NCBI RefSeq assembly: GCF_004004565.1
Contig: NZ_SACM01000001.1
Coordinates: 1,641,765 to 1,705,764, forward strand
DNA from: Inhella crocodyli
GTDB lineage: Bacteria; Pseudomonadota; Gammaproteobacteria; Burkholderiales; Burkholderiaceae_C
DNA: 64,000 nt
Direction: 5' to 3'
Shown here: positions 35,916 to 43,523 of the stretch, one piece after another
Layout of the letters: each line of letters opens with the position of its first letter
How positions within the stretch are numbered: position 1 is the first letter of the stretch
The notes under the pieces: model-generated
The model's database searches: none
The model's input: only the letters and a program-made list of their open reading frames with translations
What the model was told of the DNA's origin: nothing
Made by a program: the position numbers and the translations under genes

Positions 35916-36736
35916 GCGCGCGCTTGCAGGTCGGCGACGACGTCGGCCATCGCGTAGCGACCCGGGCGGCGGCCAGGTTGCGCCAAGAAGCGGGCCGCCG
36001 CCAAGGCGCCTTGGGCGTAGTGCACGCGGCTGCTGGAACGGTGGCTGATCTCGATGCGCTCGCCCTCGCCGCAGAACATGGCCGTGTGGTCGCCGATGAT
36101 GTCGCCGCCCCGCACCACGGCAAAGCCAATGCGACCCGCTTCGCGCGGTCCGGTGTGGCCCTCGCGGGCGAAGGTGGCCACGTCGGACAGACGCTGGCCC
36201 TGGGCGCGGGCGATGACCTCGCCCATCTGCAAGGCCGTGCCGCTGGGCGCGTCGACCTTGTGGCGGTGGTGCGCTTCGACGATCTCGACGTCGTAGGCCG
36301 GGCCGAGTTGTTGCGCCGCCTGCGCCAGCAGGTTCATCAGCACGCTGACGCCCAGGCTCATGTTCGGCGCCCACAGCAAGGGCAGGGACTGCGCCGCCGC
36401 GTCAAGCTGGACCATCTCGTCCGCCGAGAAGCCCGTCGTGCCGACGACCAGCGCGCAGTGAGCGGCCTGGCACATCGGCAAGTGCGCCAGGGTGCCGCTG
36501 ACCCGGGTGAAGTCGATCAAGGCCTGGGCGCCGTTCAAGGCGCCGGGGGCGTCCTCGGTGATCGCGACCCCGCACGGGCGGCCGAGGAAAGCGGCCGCGT
36601 CCTGTCCCAAGGCCGAACTGCCAGCGGGCTCCAGCGCCGCGACCAATTCCAAGTCAGGCGCGGCCAGGGTCTGCTCGACCAGCATCCGCCCCATGCGGCC
36701 GGTGGCACCAGCCACCGCGATCTTCAAGCGGCTCAC
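35912..36736 (-). CDS. dapB: 4-hydroxy-tetrahydrodipicolinate reductase
   Basis: 274 aa. It reduces HTPA to tetrahydrodipicolinate on the diaminopimelate/lysine path. The cofactor loop is VAGATGRMGRMLVE. The active-site block EAHHRHKVDAPSGTA contains the catalytic His and Lys. GTTGFSADE and the C-terminal GRYAMADVVAD are conserved. The start is GTG at 36736 overlapping the bamE stop (GTGA). Sharing a transcript with cell-envelope genes fits its role in peptidoglycan precursor supply. Confidence 0.96.
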   Translation of the reverse strand: MSRLKIAVAGATGRMGRMLVEQTLAAPDLELVAALEPAGSSALGQDAAAFLGRPCGVAITEDAPGALNGAQALIDFTRVSGTLAHLPMCQAAHCALVVGTTGFSADEMVQLDAAAQSLPLLWAPNMSLGVSVLMNLLAQAAQQLGPAYDVEIVEAHHRHKVDAPSGTALQMGEVIARAQGQRLSDVATFAREGHTGPREAGRIGFAVVRGGDIIGDHTAMFCGEGERIEISHRSSSRVHYAQGALAAARFLAQPGRRPGRYAMADVVADLQARA

Positions 36737-37251
36737 TCGCGCTCCAGGGGCGGGAAGCTGCGGGTCGGGCCAGTGGCCTCTTGGGCGGCCGGTGCCGGAC
36801 GGACCGGCTTGGGCAGGGCGGCCTTCTCGGCCTCGGTCAGCGCCAACTTGGGCGCGTCGCCCTTGGGCCGGAAGGTGTTGATCGAGGCCACGAACTCGTT
36901 CTCGGTCGGCAGGTCGGCCGGCACGTCGAAAGACTTGAGCGTGTCGCCTTCGAAGCGCGCCACCAGCTTGCGCATTTGGCTGTCGGCGCCTTGGCGGCGG
37001 ATGGTGAAGACGTAGTCCCAGCGGTCCGCGTGGAAGGGGTCGGTCAACAAGGGCGAGCCCAAGACGGCGCGCACCTGGTCGCGGCTCATGCCCGGCTTGA
37101 CCAAGCTGGCCTGCTCTTTGGTCACGACGTTGCCCTGGACGATCTCCACCCGGTACAGCGGCACGACATAGGCAAAGCGGTCGCTGTGACCGACCCAACT
37201 GCTGCAACCAGCCAACAAGACGCAGGCGGCAAAAGAGACGAATGACTTCAT
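36733..37251 (-). CDS. bamE: Outer-membrane protein assembly factor BamE
   Basis: 172-aa lipoprotein; the signal peptide ends LLAGCSSW. The SmpA/OmlA fold follows: VVTKEQASLVKPGMSRDQVRAVLGSPLLTD, then WDYVFTIRRQG. It is longer than E. coli BamE because of a proline/alanine-rich C-terminal tail. It stabilises the BamA-BamD complex for outer-membrane protein insertion. It is divergent from fur, an arrangement conserved in Burkholderiales, and starts the bamE-dapB-exbB-exbD-leuS-lptE-holA series. Confidence 0.94.
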   Translation of the reverse strand: MKSFVSFAACVLLAGCSSWVGHSDRFAYVVPLYRVEIVQGNVVTKEQASLVKPGMSRDQVRAVLGSPLLTDPFHADRWDYVFTIRRQGADSQMRKLVARFEGDTLKSFDVPADLPTENEFVASINTFRPKGDAPKLALTEAEKAALPKPVRPAPAAQEATGPTRSFPPLERE

Positions 37252-37356
37252 GGGGGAATCGGTTCGCGCCACGGGGGGCGGCAAGGCTCGCTGGCTATGA
37301 TCGACCGATTCTAGGTGGCCGCCCCGGCAGGGCCGACCAAGCCCTCGCCCCGCAGC

Positions 37357-37785
37357 ATGAACCAAAGCGACGAAATCAAAAACAGCGGTCTGAAGGCCAC
37401 CCTGCCGCGCATCCGCGTGCTGGAGGTCTTCCAGCGCGCCACCCGGCGCCACCTGACGGCCGAAGACGTCTACAAGGCTTTGCTGGCCGACGACGCCGAC
37501 ATCGGCCTGGCCACCGTCTACCGGGTGCTCACGCAGTTTGAGCAGGCCGGTCTGCTGACGCGCAACCACTTCGAGTCCGGCAAGGCCGTGTTCGAACTCA
37601 ACGAAGGTCACCACCACGATCACCTGGTGTGCCTGACCTGCGGCAAGGTGGAAGAGTTTTACGACGAGGCCATCGAAGCCCGCCAGCACGCGATCGCCAA
37701 GGAACGCGGCTTCGAGTTGCAAGAGCACTCGCTGGCGCTCTACGCCGTTTGCGCGCAAACCGACTGCCCGCACCGCCGCAAGTGA
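37357..37785 (+). CDS. fur: Ferric uptake regulator
   Basis: 142 aa. It represses iron-uptake genes when bound to Fe2+. The N-terminal winged helix includes LKATLPRIRVLEVF and LATVYRVLTQFEQAGLL. Metal sites are in HHHDHLVCLTCGKVEEF, with a structural zinc CxxC and a second Cys pair in AVCAQTDCPHRRK. The ATG at 37357 gives the normal family start. It faces the hprK end across 42 bp. Confidence 0.96.
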   Translation: MNQSDEIKNSGLKATLPRIRVLEVFQRATRRHLTAEDVYKALLADDADIGLATVYRVLTQFEQAGLLTRNHFESGKAVFELNEGHHHDHLVCLTCGKVEEFYDEAIEARQHAIAKERGFELQEHSLALYAVCAQTDCPHRRK

Positions 37786-37827
37786 ACGCCTGACGGGCGC
37801 ACGACGGACGTTCGCGCCGGCGCGGAC

Positions 37828-38784
37828 TCAGTCCTCGTGCCCGCGCTCCATGGCGCGCTGGTGCCGCGCCACGAACTCTTGGTAAGTGTCGATGCCACGC
37901 AGTTGCAAAATGGTGTTGCGCACCGCCGCCTCGACCAACACCGCCAGGTTGCGACCGGCGTCGACGGCGATGATGACCTTGCGGGTGGGCACGTCCAGGA
38001 CCTCTTCGAACAGAGGCTCGTAAGGCAGGCGCTCGAACTCGCGCTCCAGGGTTTCCCGCCGCACGAGGTGCACGATCAGCTTCAAGCGCATTTTGCGGCG
38101 CACGGCCGTCTCGCCAAAGATCGCCTTGATGTCCAGCAGGCCGATGCCGCGCACCTCCAAGAGGTTGGCCAACAGCTCGGGGCAGCGACCCACGATGGTG
38201 TCTTGGGCGATGCGGAAGAAGTCGACCGCGTCGTCGGCCACCAAGCCATGACCGCGCGAGATCAACTCCAGGCCGAGTTCGCTCTTGCCCAACCCAGACT
38301 CCCCGGTGAGCAGGACGCCCAGCCCCAAGATGTCCATGAACACGCCGTGGCGGGTGGTGCGGTTGGCGCACATCTGCGCCAGGTGCGCACGCACCACGTC
38401 GATGACGTAACCCGCCGAGGCCGCCGTGGTGAACAGGGGAATGTCGGCGCGGTCGCACATCGCCACGAGCTTGGGCGGCGCGACGCACTGGTCGGCCACG
38501 ATGATGACCGGGGGCTCCAGGGTGACGATGCGCGACACCCGACGCTCCAGCACGTCGTCGCTGGCCTGGGTCAGGTAGGCCACCTCCCGCGTGCCCACGA
38601 TCTGCACCCGGTAGGGGTGGATGTAGTTGAGGTAGCCCACCAAGTCGGCGGCCGACTGGGCGTCGCGCAGGGCGGCCTCGTCAAAGCGGCGCTCGGGGTG
38701 GGCATGGCCCGCAATCCACTGCCAACGCAGCGCCTCGCGGTGCTCCTCGAAGAGCCGGTCGGCGCTGATCGAAACGGGTTTCAT
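37828..38784 (-). CDS. hprK: HPr kinase/phosphorylase
   Basis: 318 aa. It phosphorylates or dephosphorylates the regulatory Ser of HPr-type proteins in the PTS. The P-loop is [18 protein letters not shown]. The catalytic domain continues [12 protein letters not shown] and ends with [16 protein letters not shown] and [16 protein letters not shown]. Its ATG overlaps the ptsN stop (ATGA), so sensor kinase and EIIA-Ntr are coupled. rapZ, often next in related genomes, is not present here. Confidence 0.95.
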   Translation of the reverse strand: MKPVSISADRLFEEHREALRWQWIAGHAHPERRFDEAALRDAQSAADLVGYLNYIHPYRVQIVGTREVAYLTQASDDVLERRVSRIVTLEPPVIIVADQCVAPPKLVAMCDRADIPLFTTAASAGYVIDVVRAHLAQMCANRTTRHGVFMDILGLGVLLTGESGLGKSELGLELISRGHGLVADDAVDFFRIAQDTIVGRCPELLANLLEVRGIGLLDIKAIFGETAVRRKMRLKLIVHLVRRETLEREFERLPYEPLFEEVLDVPTRKVIIAVDAGRNLAVLVEAAVRNTILQLRGIDTYQEFVARHQRAMERGHED

Positions 38785-39251
38785 GCCGCCGATCGGGCCG
38801 GCTGCCAGTCGCTGATGAGCTGGTGAATGACCGCCGCGTCGGGGTCGGTCTTGAGGCGCTCGCGCAGGTCGCGGTCGCTGAGCATCTCGGCGATCTCGCC
38901 CAAAATTTCCAAATGCCGCTGCGTGGCCGCCTCGGGCACCAGCAGCACGATCAGCAGGCTGACGGCCTCGTCGTCGGGGGCATCGAAGCCGATGGGCTGC
39001 TGCACCCGCATCACGGCCGCCAGCGGGTTCTTCAAACCTTTGATCCGGCCGTGGGGGATGGCCACGCCGTACCCCAATCCCGTGGAGCCCAGGCGCTCGC
39101 GGGCGAACAGGTTGTCGGTCACCGTGGCGCGCGACAGGCCGTGCAGGTTCTCGAAGAACAAACCGGCTTGTTCGAACAGCCGCTTTTTGCTGGTGGCGTC
39201 CACGTTCAGCTGCACATTGGCAGCAGGCAACACGGCGGCAAGTCGGTTCAT
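38781..39251 (-). CDS. ptsN: PTS-Ntr EIIA component (nitrogen regulatory)
   Basis: 156 aa. It is a regulatory phosphocarrier rather than a sugar transporter subunit and links nitrogen and potassium state to metabolism. The active-site His lies in [15 protein letters not shown], and the family block [28 protein letters not shown] follows. Its start at 39251 lies 44 bp downstream of a TATAAT box. It is coupled to hprK. Confidence 0.94.
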   Translation of the reverse strand: MNRLAAVLPAANVQLNVDATSKKRLFEQAGLFFENLHGLSRATVTDNLFARERLGSTGLGYGVAIPHGRIKGLKNPLAAVMRVQQPIGFDAPDDEAVSLLIVLLVPEAATQRHLEILGEIAEMLSDRDLRERLKTDPDAAVIHQLISDWQPARSAA

Positions 39252-39294
39252 GGGCGGGACGGGGGTGCCGGTCGCCCGGCGAAATGGAAACGAA

Positions 39295-39324
39295 ATTATA
39301 GGAATCCGCCGTCGCCTTCGCGAA
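39295..39324 (-). promoter_or_regulatory. Candidate sigma-70 promoter of ptsN-hprK
   Basis: Perfect minus-strand -10 TATAAT (39300-39295) with a weak TTCGCG (39324-39319) 18 bp upstream. It lies between the hpf terminator and the ptsN start, so ptsN-hprK appears to be transcribed separately from hpf. Confidence 0.55.
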
Positions 39325-39340
39325 GAAATGGGCTCCCATG

Positions 39341-39368
39341 AAAAAGGCGGCCCGCAGGCCGCCTTTTT
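39341..39368 (-). terminator. Rho-independent terminator of hpf
   Basis: Perfect 12-bp stem AAAAAGGCGGCC / GGCCGCCTTTTT (39341-39352 and 39357-39368) with a CGCA loop. On the minus strand it ends in a T-run directly after the hpf stop at 39386. Confidence 0.92.
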
Positions 39369-39385
39369 CGAACCGACAGGCGCCG

Positions 39386-39730
39386 TCAGGTCGTTGCCCC
39401 CAAGTCCAAGCGCTTGGCCGATTCGTGGTGATGGTTCTGCAGCATCTCCTTGTGCCGGCACACCTGCCGGTCCAGCTTGTCCATCAGTTGGTCGATCGCG
39501 GCGTACAGGTCCTCGTGCGACTGCTCCACAAAAATATCCTTGCCCTTCACGCGCAGCGTGACTTCCGCGCGTTGTCGGCGTTCCTTCTCCTTTTGCTTCT
39601 CCACGGTGAGCAGGACGTTGATGTCAACGACTTGGTCAAAGTGACGGGTCACTCGGTCGAGTTTGGTCACCACGTACTCACGCAGTGCCGGCGTCACGTC
39701 GAGATGATGGCCGCTGATCGTCAGGTTCAT
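39386..39730 (-). CDS. hpf: Ribosome hibernation-promoting factor (short HPF / YhbH)
   Basis: 114 aa, the short form without the long-HPF C-terminal dimerisation domain. It binds the 30S decoding centre in stationary phase. The N-terminus [20 protein letters not shown] and [24 protein letters not shown] strands (seen as [15 protein letters not shown]) define the family. It has a near-perfect Shine-Dalgarno (AAAGGAGG, 7 bases before the ATG), which fixes the start and implies strong translation. It is flanked by its own terminator and is not preceded by rpoN as in many relatives. Confidence 0.93.
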   Translation of the reverse strand: MNLTISGHHLDVTPALREYVVTKLDRVTRHFDQVVDINVLLTVEKQKEKERRQRAEVTLRVKGKDIFVEQSHEDLYAAIDQLMDKLDRQVCRHKEMLQNHHHESAKRLDLGATT

Positions 39731-39988
39731 AAAGCCTCCTTTCCAAGGCTGAAGCACAGAGACGCCGAAGCCCTCCCGCGAGGGGTGGGGGGCGCCAAGA
39801 GCGCGATCGGAAGACGGGTGCTGGCCCACCGCACGCCGCGCCCCAGGGCGGGGCGGCGAGGTTGACGGCAGGGCCGTCGGGTGCGGGTCACGAGGCAGCA
39901 AGAAAGCTCCGAAAGCGGCTTGAGTGTGCCCAGTCCGAGGCGCCTCGGCAAGCCACTTCGAGGGCATCAAGATGGGCATTTGTTCGCG

Positions 39989-40018
39989 TTGTGACCGCGA
40001 TCAAGCCGAGGCCATAAT
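39989..40018 (+). promoter_or_regulatory. Candidate sigma-70 promoter of corA
   Basis: TTGTGA (39989-39994), 18 bp, CATAAT (40013-40018), giving a predicted start near 40025 and a leader of about 138 bases before the corA ATG. Confidence 0.6.
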
Positions 40019-40072
40019 GCTTCGTTGCCTTCCCCTCTCGGAGTCATCTTGGACAGCGATCACCCTCGGTGA

Positions 40073-40105
40073 CCGCTCCCTTTGGCGATGCGGCCAAAGG
40101 AGCGG
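40073..40105 (+). promoter_or_regulatory. Hairpin in the corA 5' leader
   Basis: CCGCTCCCTTTGGC (40073-40086) pairs with GGCCAAAGGAGCGG (40092-40105) across a short GATGC loop with one bulged base. No T-run follows, so it is not an intrinsic terminator. It could be a regulatory RNA element or a protein-binding structure in the mRNA of a magnesium transporter. Confidence 0.5.
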
Positions 40106-40162
40106 TACCCACCCCACCCTGCCTTTGGATTGGCCCTGCACGGGCAAGCACGCACGCCGACG

Positions 40163-41134
40163 ATGCTCAACATCTTTTCGATCGACAACGGCCGATTGGC
40201 CGGAGTGGCCCCTGAGGCCTTCGACGCTCCCGACGCCGCAACCCTGCGCCCCATCTGGGTCGACCTGGAAGACCCCAGCGCCGAGGACAAAGCCTGGGTC
40301 GAAGCCCACTTCGGATTGGCCATCCCCGAAGACGCGGTCGACGACGACCTGGAAGAGTCGGCCCGCTTCTACGAGGAAGACGACGGGCAGTTGCACATCC
40401 GCTCCGACTTCTTGCGGCTCGACGAAGAGGGCGCGTCGCGCAACGTGCGTGTGGCCTTCATCTTGCACCGCAAGGTGCTGTTCAGCGTGCGCAAAGAGGA
40501 GTTGCCGGTGTTCCGCCTGCTGCGCATGCGCGCACGCCGCACGCCGGCCTTCATCGACGACGCGAAGGACGTGCTGCTCAAGCTGTACGACGCCGACGCC
40601 GAGTACAGCGCCGACGCGCTCGAGGGCATCTACGACGCGCTCAACGCCATCAGCGCCCGGGTGCTGAAGGAGCAGGTCACCGACGAAGAGGCCGGCGAGG
40701 TGCTGACCGCCATCGCCCGCGAGGAAGACTTGAACGGCCGCATCCGCCGCAACGTGATGGACACCCGGCGCGCATTGAGCTTCATGATGCGCAGCCGCAT
40801 GCTCACGGCCGAGCAGTTCGAAGACTCGCGTCAGATCTTGCGAGACATCGACTCCTTGGACAGCCACACCGCGTTCTTGTTCGACAAGATCAACTTCTTG
40901 ATGGACGCGACCGTCGGTTTCATCAACATCAACCAGAACAAGATCATCAAGATCTTCTCGGTGGCCTCGGTGGCCTTGCTGCCACCCACCTTGATCGCCA
41001 GCGTGTACGGCATGAACTTCGCGCACATGCCGGAGTTGCAACAGCCCTGGGGCTACCCCTTTGCCTTGGGCTTGATGGTGTTGTCCGTGGCGGCGCCCTT
41101 CATTTACTTCAAGCGCAAAGGCTGGCTGCGGTGA
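40163..41134 (+). CDS. corA: Magnesium/cobalt transporter CorA
   Basis: 323 aa. It forms a pentameric channel for Mg2+ uptake. The cytosolic N-terminal funnel begins MLNIFSIDNGRLAG. The long helix contains NVMDTRRALSFMMRSRML. The two C-terminal TM helices flank the signature YGMNFAHMPE (GMN loop), and the last residues are the basic KRKGW tail. The ATG at 40163 is chosen over an upstream in-frame start that would include the leader hairpin. The HAD gene starts within its stop (GTGA). Confidence 0.95.
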   Translation: MLNIFSIDNGRLAGVAPEAFDAPDAATLRPIWVDLEDPSAEDKAWVEAHFGLAIPEDAVDDDLEESARFYEEDDGQLHIRSDFLRLDEEGASRNVRVAFILHRKVLFSVRKEELPVFRLLRMRARRTPAFIDDAKDVLLKLYDADAEYSADALEGIYDALNAISARVLKEQVTDEEAGEVLTAIAREEDLNGRIRRNVMDTRRALSFMMRSRMLTAEQFEDSRQILRDIDSLDSHTAFLFDKINFLMDATVGFININQNKIIKIFSVASVALLPPTLIASVYGMNFAHMPELQQPWGYPFALGLMVLSVAAPFIYFKRKGWLR

Positions 41135-41826
41135 GCTTTCGCGGCTTCACGCTGGACCTGGACGACACGCTGTGGCCCATCTGGCCCGTCATCGAACGGG
41201 CCGAGTTGGAACTGCACCGCTGGTTGCAGCGGCATGCCCCGCGCACGGCCGCGCAGTTCGACATCCCCGCGCTTCGACGCCTGCGCGACACGGTCGCCGA
41301 AGACTTCCCCGAGCAGGCGCACGACTTCTCGTGGCTGCGTCACCGCGCCATCGAGCAGGCCTTGAGTGCCGCGGGCGACGACCTGGAGTTGGCCCGGCCG
41401 GCCTTTCACCACTTTTTCCATTGGCGTCAGCAGGTCGTGCTCTTCGACGATGCCGAGGCCGCCCTGGTGGCCTTGCAGGCACGGGGACCGATCTTGGCCT
41501 TGACCAACGGCAACGCCGATCTCAAAGCCGTCGGCCTGGATCGCTACTTCGTCGGCATCCTCAGCGCCCGCATGCACGGTCGCGGCAAGCCGCACGTGGA
41601 CTTCTTCCACACCGGTTGCGCCCAACTGGGACTGCCGCCGCAGGACGTGCTGCACATCGGCGACGACTGGGCCCTGGACATCGAAGGCGCGCACCGCGCC
41701 GGCCAGCCCAGCGCCTGGGTGCACCGGGGTCAAACCGCCGCCAAGCCCCTCGACACCCCTGCGCGCCCCTGGTTCGAAGGCGCCACGCTGCAAGACCTCG
41801 TCAGTGCGCTCGCAGCCGCTTCTTGA
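41131..41826 (+). CDS. HAD-family hydrolase
   Basis: 231-aa cytosolic phosphatase-type HAD protein. Motif I is LDLDDTLW near the N-terminus, motif II lies in LALTNGNADL, the motif III Lys in GRGKPHVDFF, and motif IV in HIGDDWALDIEGAHRAG. A helical cap lies between motifs I and II (IFG1 type). It resembles YigB-like phosphatases (FMN or sugar-phosphate dephosphorylation), but the substrate is uncertain. The GTG start at 41131 overlaps the corA stop. Its end overlaps the convergent SnoaL-like gene by 26 bp. Confidence 0.85.
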   Translation: MSFRGFTLDLDDTLWPIWPVIERAELELHRWLQRHAPRTAAQFDIPALRRLRDTVAEDFPEQAHDFSWLRHRAIEQALSAAGDDLELARPAFHHFFHWRQQVVLFDDAEAALVALQARGPILALTNGNADLKAVGLDRYFVGILSARMHGRGKPHVDFFHTGCAQLGLPPQDVLHIGDDWALDIEGAHRAGQPSAWVHRGQTAAKPLDTPARPWFEGATLQDLVSALAAAS

Positions 41827-42220
41827 GCAGGCGCAGCACGGCGCCCAAAAGCGGCACTTTCTCCCACAGTTCCTCGGCCGCGTCCCAGTAGTCGCGGTGG
41901 TAGATGACCTTGCCGTCGGGGGCAAAGCGCAGGTGGCTGCTGCCGTGGATCAGCATGGCCTGGCCGCGGGCCTTGAAGTGGAAGTCCCAGGTCAGGAAGC
42001 CTTGCTCGCCCTGGGCGAAGGCGTCGCGCACCACGAAACGCGGTGCCTCCACGCTCTCGAACATGTGCGCAAAGATGCGCTGCACCGCGCCCAGCCCACG
42101 CACCTCGTTGAAAGGGTCGCGAAAGTAGGCGTGCTCGCCGTACAGCGTGCCCATGCGGGCCACGTCGGCGGGCTGCAGGGCCTCGAAGTAGGTGCGCACG
42201 GCGTCGATCGGGGTGCTCAC
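41801..42220 (-). CDS. NTF2/SnoaL-like protein, last gene of the LitR-adjacent lipid operon
   Basis: 139 aa with the SnoaL-like cone fold: IDAVRTYFEALQPADVARMGTLYGEHAYFRDPFNEVRG, then VHRIFAHMFES-type sequence (VQRIFAHMFESV) and FLTWDFHFKARGQAM. Such domains bind or isomerise small hydrophobic molecules; no specific ligand is deducible. The start is GTG at 42220, overlapping the SDR stop (GTGA). It is the 3' end of the nine-gene series running from 49279 down to 41801. Confidence 0.75.
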   Translation of the reverse strand: MSTPIDAVRTYFEALQPADVARMGTLYGEHAYFRDPFNEVRGLGAVQRIFAHMFESVEAPRFVVRDAFAQGEQGFLTWDFHFKARGQAMLIHGSSHLRFAPDGKVIYHRDYWDAAEELWEKVPLLGAVLRLLKKRLRAH

Positions 42221-43002
42221 AGCTTCGTTCCTTTGCGCACCAAGCTGAAGTAGGCCCGCGCCGGCAGCAGGCGCAAGGCCTTGAGCATGCGGGTGAAGCG
42301 CTTGGGAAAGTGGATCTCGAAATCGCCGGCGGCGTAGCCGTCCAGCATGGCCTGGGCCGCCTGGGCGGGGGTCTGCAGGGCCGGCATGGCAAAGGTGTTT
42401 TGCGCGGTCAGGGGGGTGGCCACAAACCCTGGGTTGACCACGCTCACGCCCAGGCCCTTGGGCCGAAGGTCGAGGTACAGCACCTCGGCCAGGTTGATGA
42501 GCGCAGCTTTGGAAGGGCCGTACGCCAGGGCCAACGGCAAACCGCGGTAGCCGGCCACGCTGCTCACAAAGCTCAGGTGCGCACCGCGCCCGCTCGCGCA
42601 CTGCGCCAGCAGTTGGGGCAGCACGGCGTCCAGCAGGTTCAGCGCCCCCAGGTAGTTGGTGTGCAGTTGCGCGGTGGCGCTGGCCAGGTCAAAGGCGTCG
42701 GCACGCATCGGGCTGTAGGTGCCAGCGCAGTACAGCACCAGGTCCGCGCAGCCCGTGCGCGCCACCAACTGGCGCCAAGCTTCGCGCAGCGCCACCGGGT
42801 CCGCCACGTCCAGCGGCAAGGCGATGGCACCTGGGTGTTCATCGACGAAGGCTTGAAGCTTGTCGGCGCTGCGCGCGCTGACGGCCACGGTCGCGCCCGC
42901 GGCGTGGAGGGCCTGGGCCAGGGCTGCGCCGATGCCCGTGCTGGCCCCCACGAGCCACGCGGTCTTGCCGCGCCATTCGGTGATCTTCGGATTGAGGGGC
43001 AT
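42217..43002 (-). CDS. SDR-family oxidoreductase of the lipid operon
   Basis: 261 aa. The cofactor loop is LVGASTGIGAALAQAL. The catalytic Ser (SFVSSVAGYRG), Tyr and Lys (LAYGPSKAALINLAEVL) are present. It overlaps the DUF3833 gene upstream (TGATG) and the SnoaL-like gene downstream (GTGA). An SDR also occurs in the sigma-E-dependent singlet-oxygen cluster of Rhodobacter together with a GPH-type symporter and a Cfa-like methyltransferase (recalled knowledge), which fits lipid or lipid-peroxide metabolism. The substrate is not known. Confidence 0.82.
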   Translation of the reverse strand: MPLNPKITEWRGKTAWLVGASTGIGAALAQALHAAGATVAVSARSADKLQAFVDEHPGAIALPLDVADPVALREAWRQLVARTGCADLVLYCAGTYSPMRADAFDLASATAQLHTNYLGALNLLDAVLPQLLAQCASGRGAHLSFVSSVAGYRGLPLALAYGPSKAALINLAEVLYLDLRPKGLGVSVVNPGFVATPLTAQNTFAMPALQTPAQAAQAMLDGYAAGDFEIHFPKRFTRMLKALRLLPARAYFSLVRKGTKL

Positions 43003-43523
43003 CAGGGCTTGGAGAAAGACAGGGTGACCTCGCCGAGGCGGAAGCCGAACTTGCTCATGGTGGCCTTGTTGATCATGACCCGCTCGTCCACGAGCCACAT
43101 CCAATCGTCGAACTGCACGTCGTAGGTCTTGCCATCCACCGGCAGGCGCAGCGTGTAGGCCCAGCGCAGGGCGTTGCCAGCGGCTTGGCCTTGGGCCTCG
43201 CCCACCACGTCGTCGGCCCGGCCCGTGTAGCGGCCTTGGCCGTGGTGCGTGATGCGCCACACGCGGCGCTCCTTGGCGCCGTCGCTGTAGACGAAGTCTT
43301 CCTCCAGCACGCCTTCGTCGCCCTTCCAGGTGCCCATCAGCTTCACGACGAAGCGCCGCTTGACGACGCCATTGCGGTCGGTGAACACACCGTGCGCGGT
43401 CATGGGGCCGTTGAAGTACTGGCGCAGGTCCAAGGCCGGCTTCTCGGCCGCGTACTGCTCCACGGTCGGGCTGGCACAGGCGGCCAGCAGGGGCAGGCCC
43501 AGCAGGGCCAATCGGCGTTTCAT
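43002..43523 (-). CDS. DUF3833 lipoprotein
   Basis: 173 aa with a lipobox (LPLLAACAS). The DUF3833 core shows LDLRQYFNGPMTAHGVFTDRNG, VVKRRFVVKLMGTWKGDEGVLEEDFVYSDG and WMWLVDERVMINKATMSKFG, a lipocalin-like beta fold. It may carry a hydrophobic ligand in the periplasm. It is found repeatedly beside Cfa-like methyltransferases and DUF1365 proteins in stress clusters. Both ends overlap neighbours (ATGA with MFS, TGATG with SDR). Confidence 0.82.
   Translation of the reverse strand: MKRRLALLGLPLLAACASPTVEQYAAEKPALDLRQYFNGPMTAHGVFTDRNGVVKRRFVVKLMGTWKGDEGVLEEDFVYSDGAKERRVWRITHHGQGRYTGRADDVVGEAQGQAAGNALRWAYTLRLPVDGKTYDVQFDDWMWLVDERVMINKATMSKFGFRLGEVTLSFSKP

Larger units (their letters stand above)
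39731..40162. other. Divergent hpf / corA control region
   Basis: 432 bp with no convincing gene; short open frames here lack conserved sequence. It contains the hpf Shine-Dalgarno at the left end, a sigma-70-like promoter for corA (39989-40018) and a long hairpin in the corA leader (40073-40105). Confidence 0.6.
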
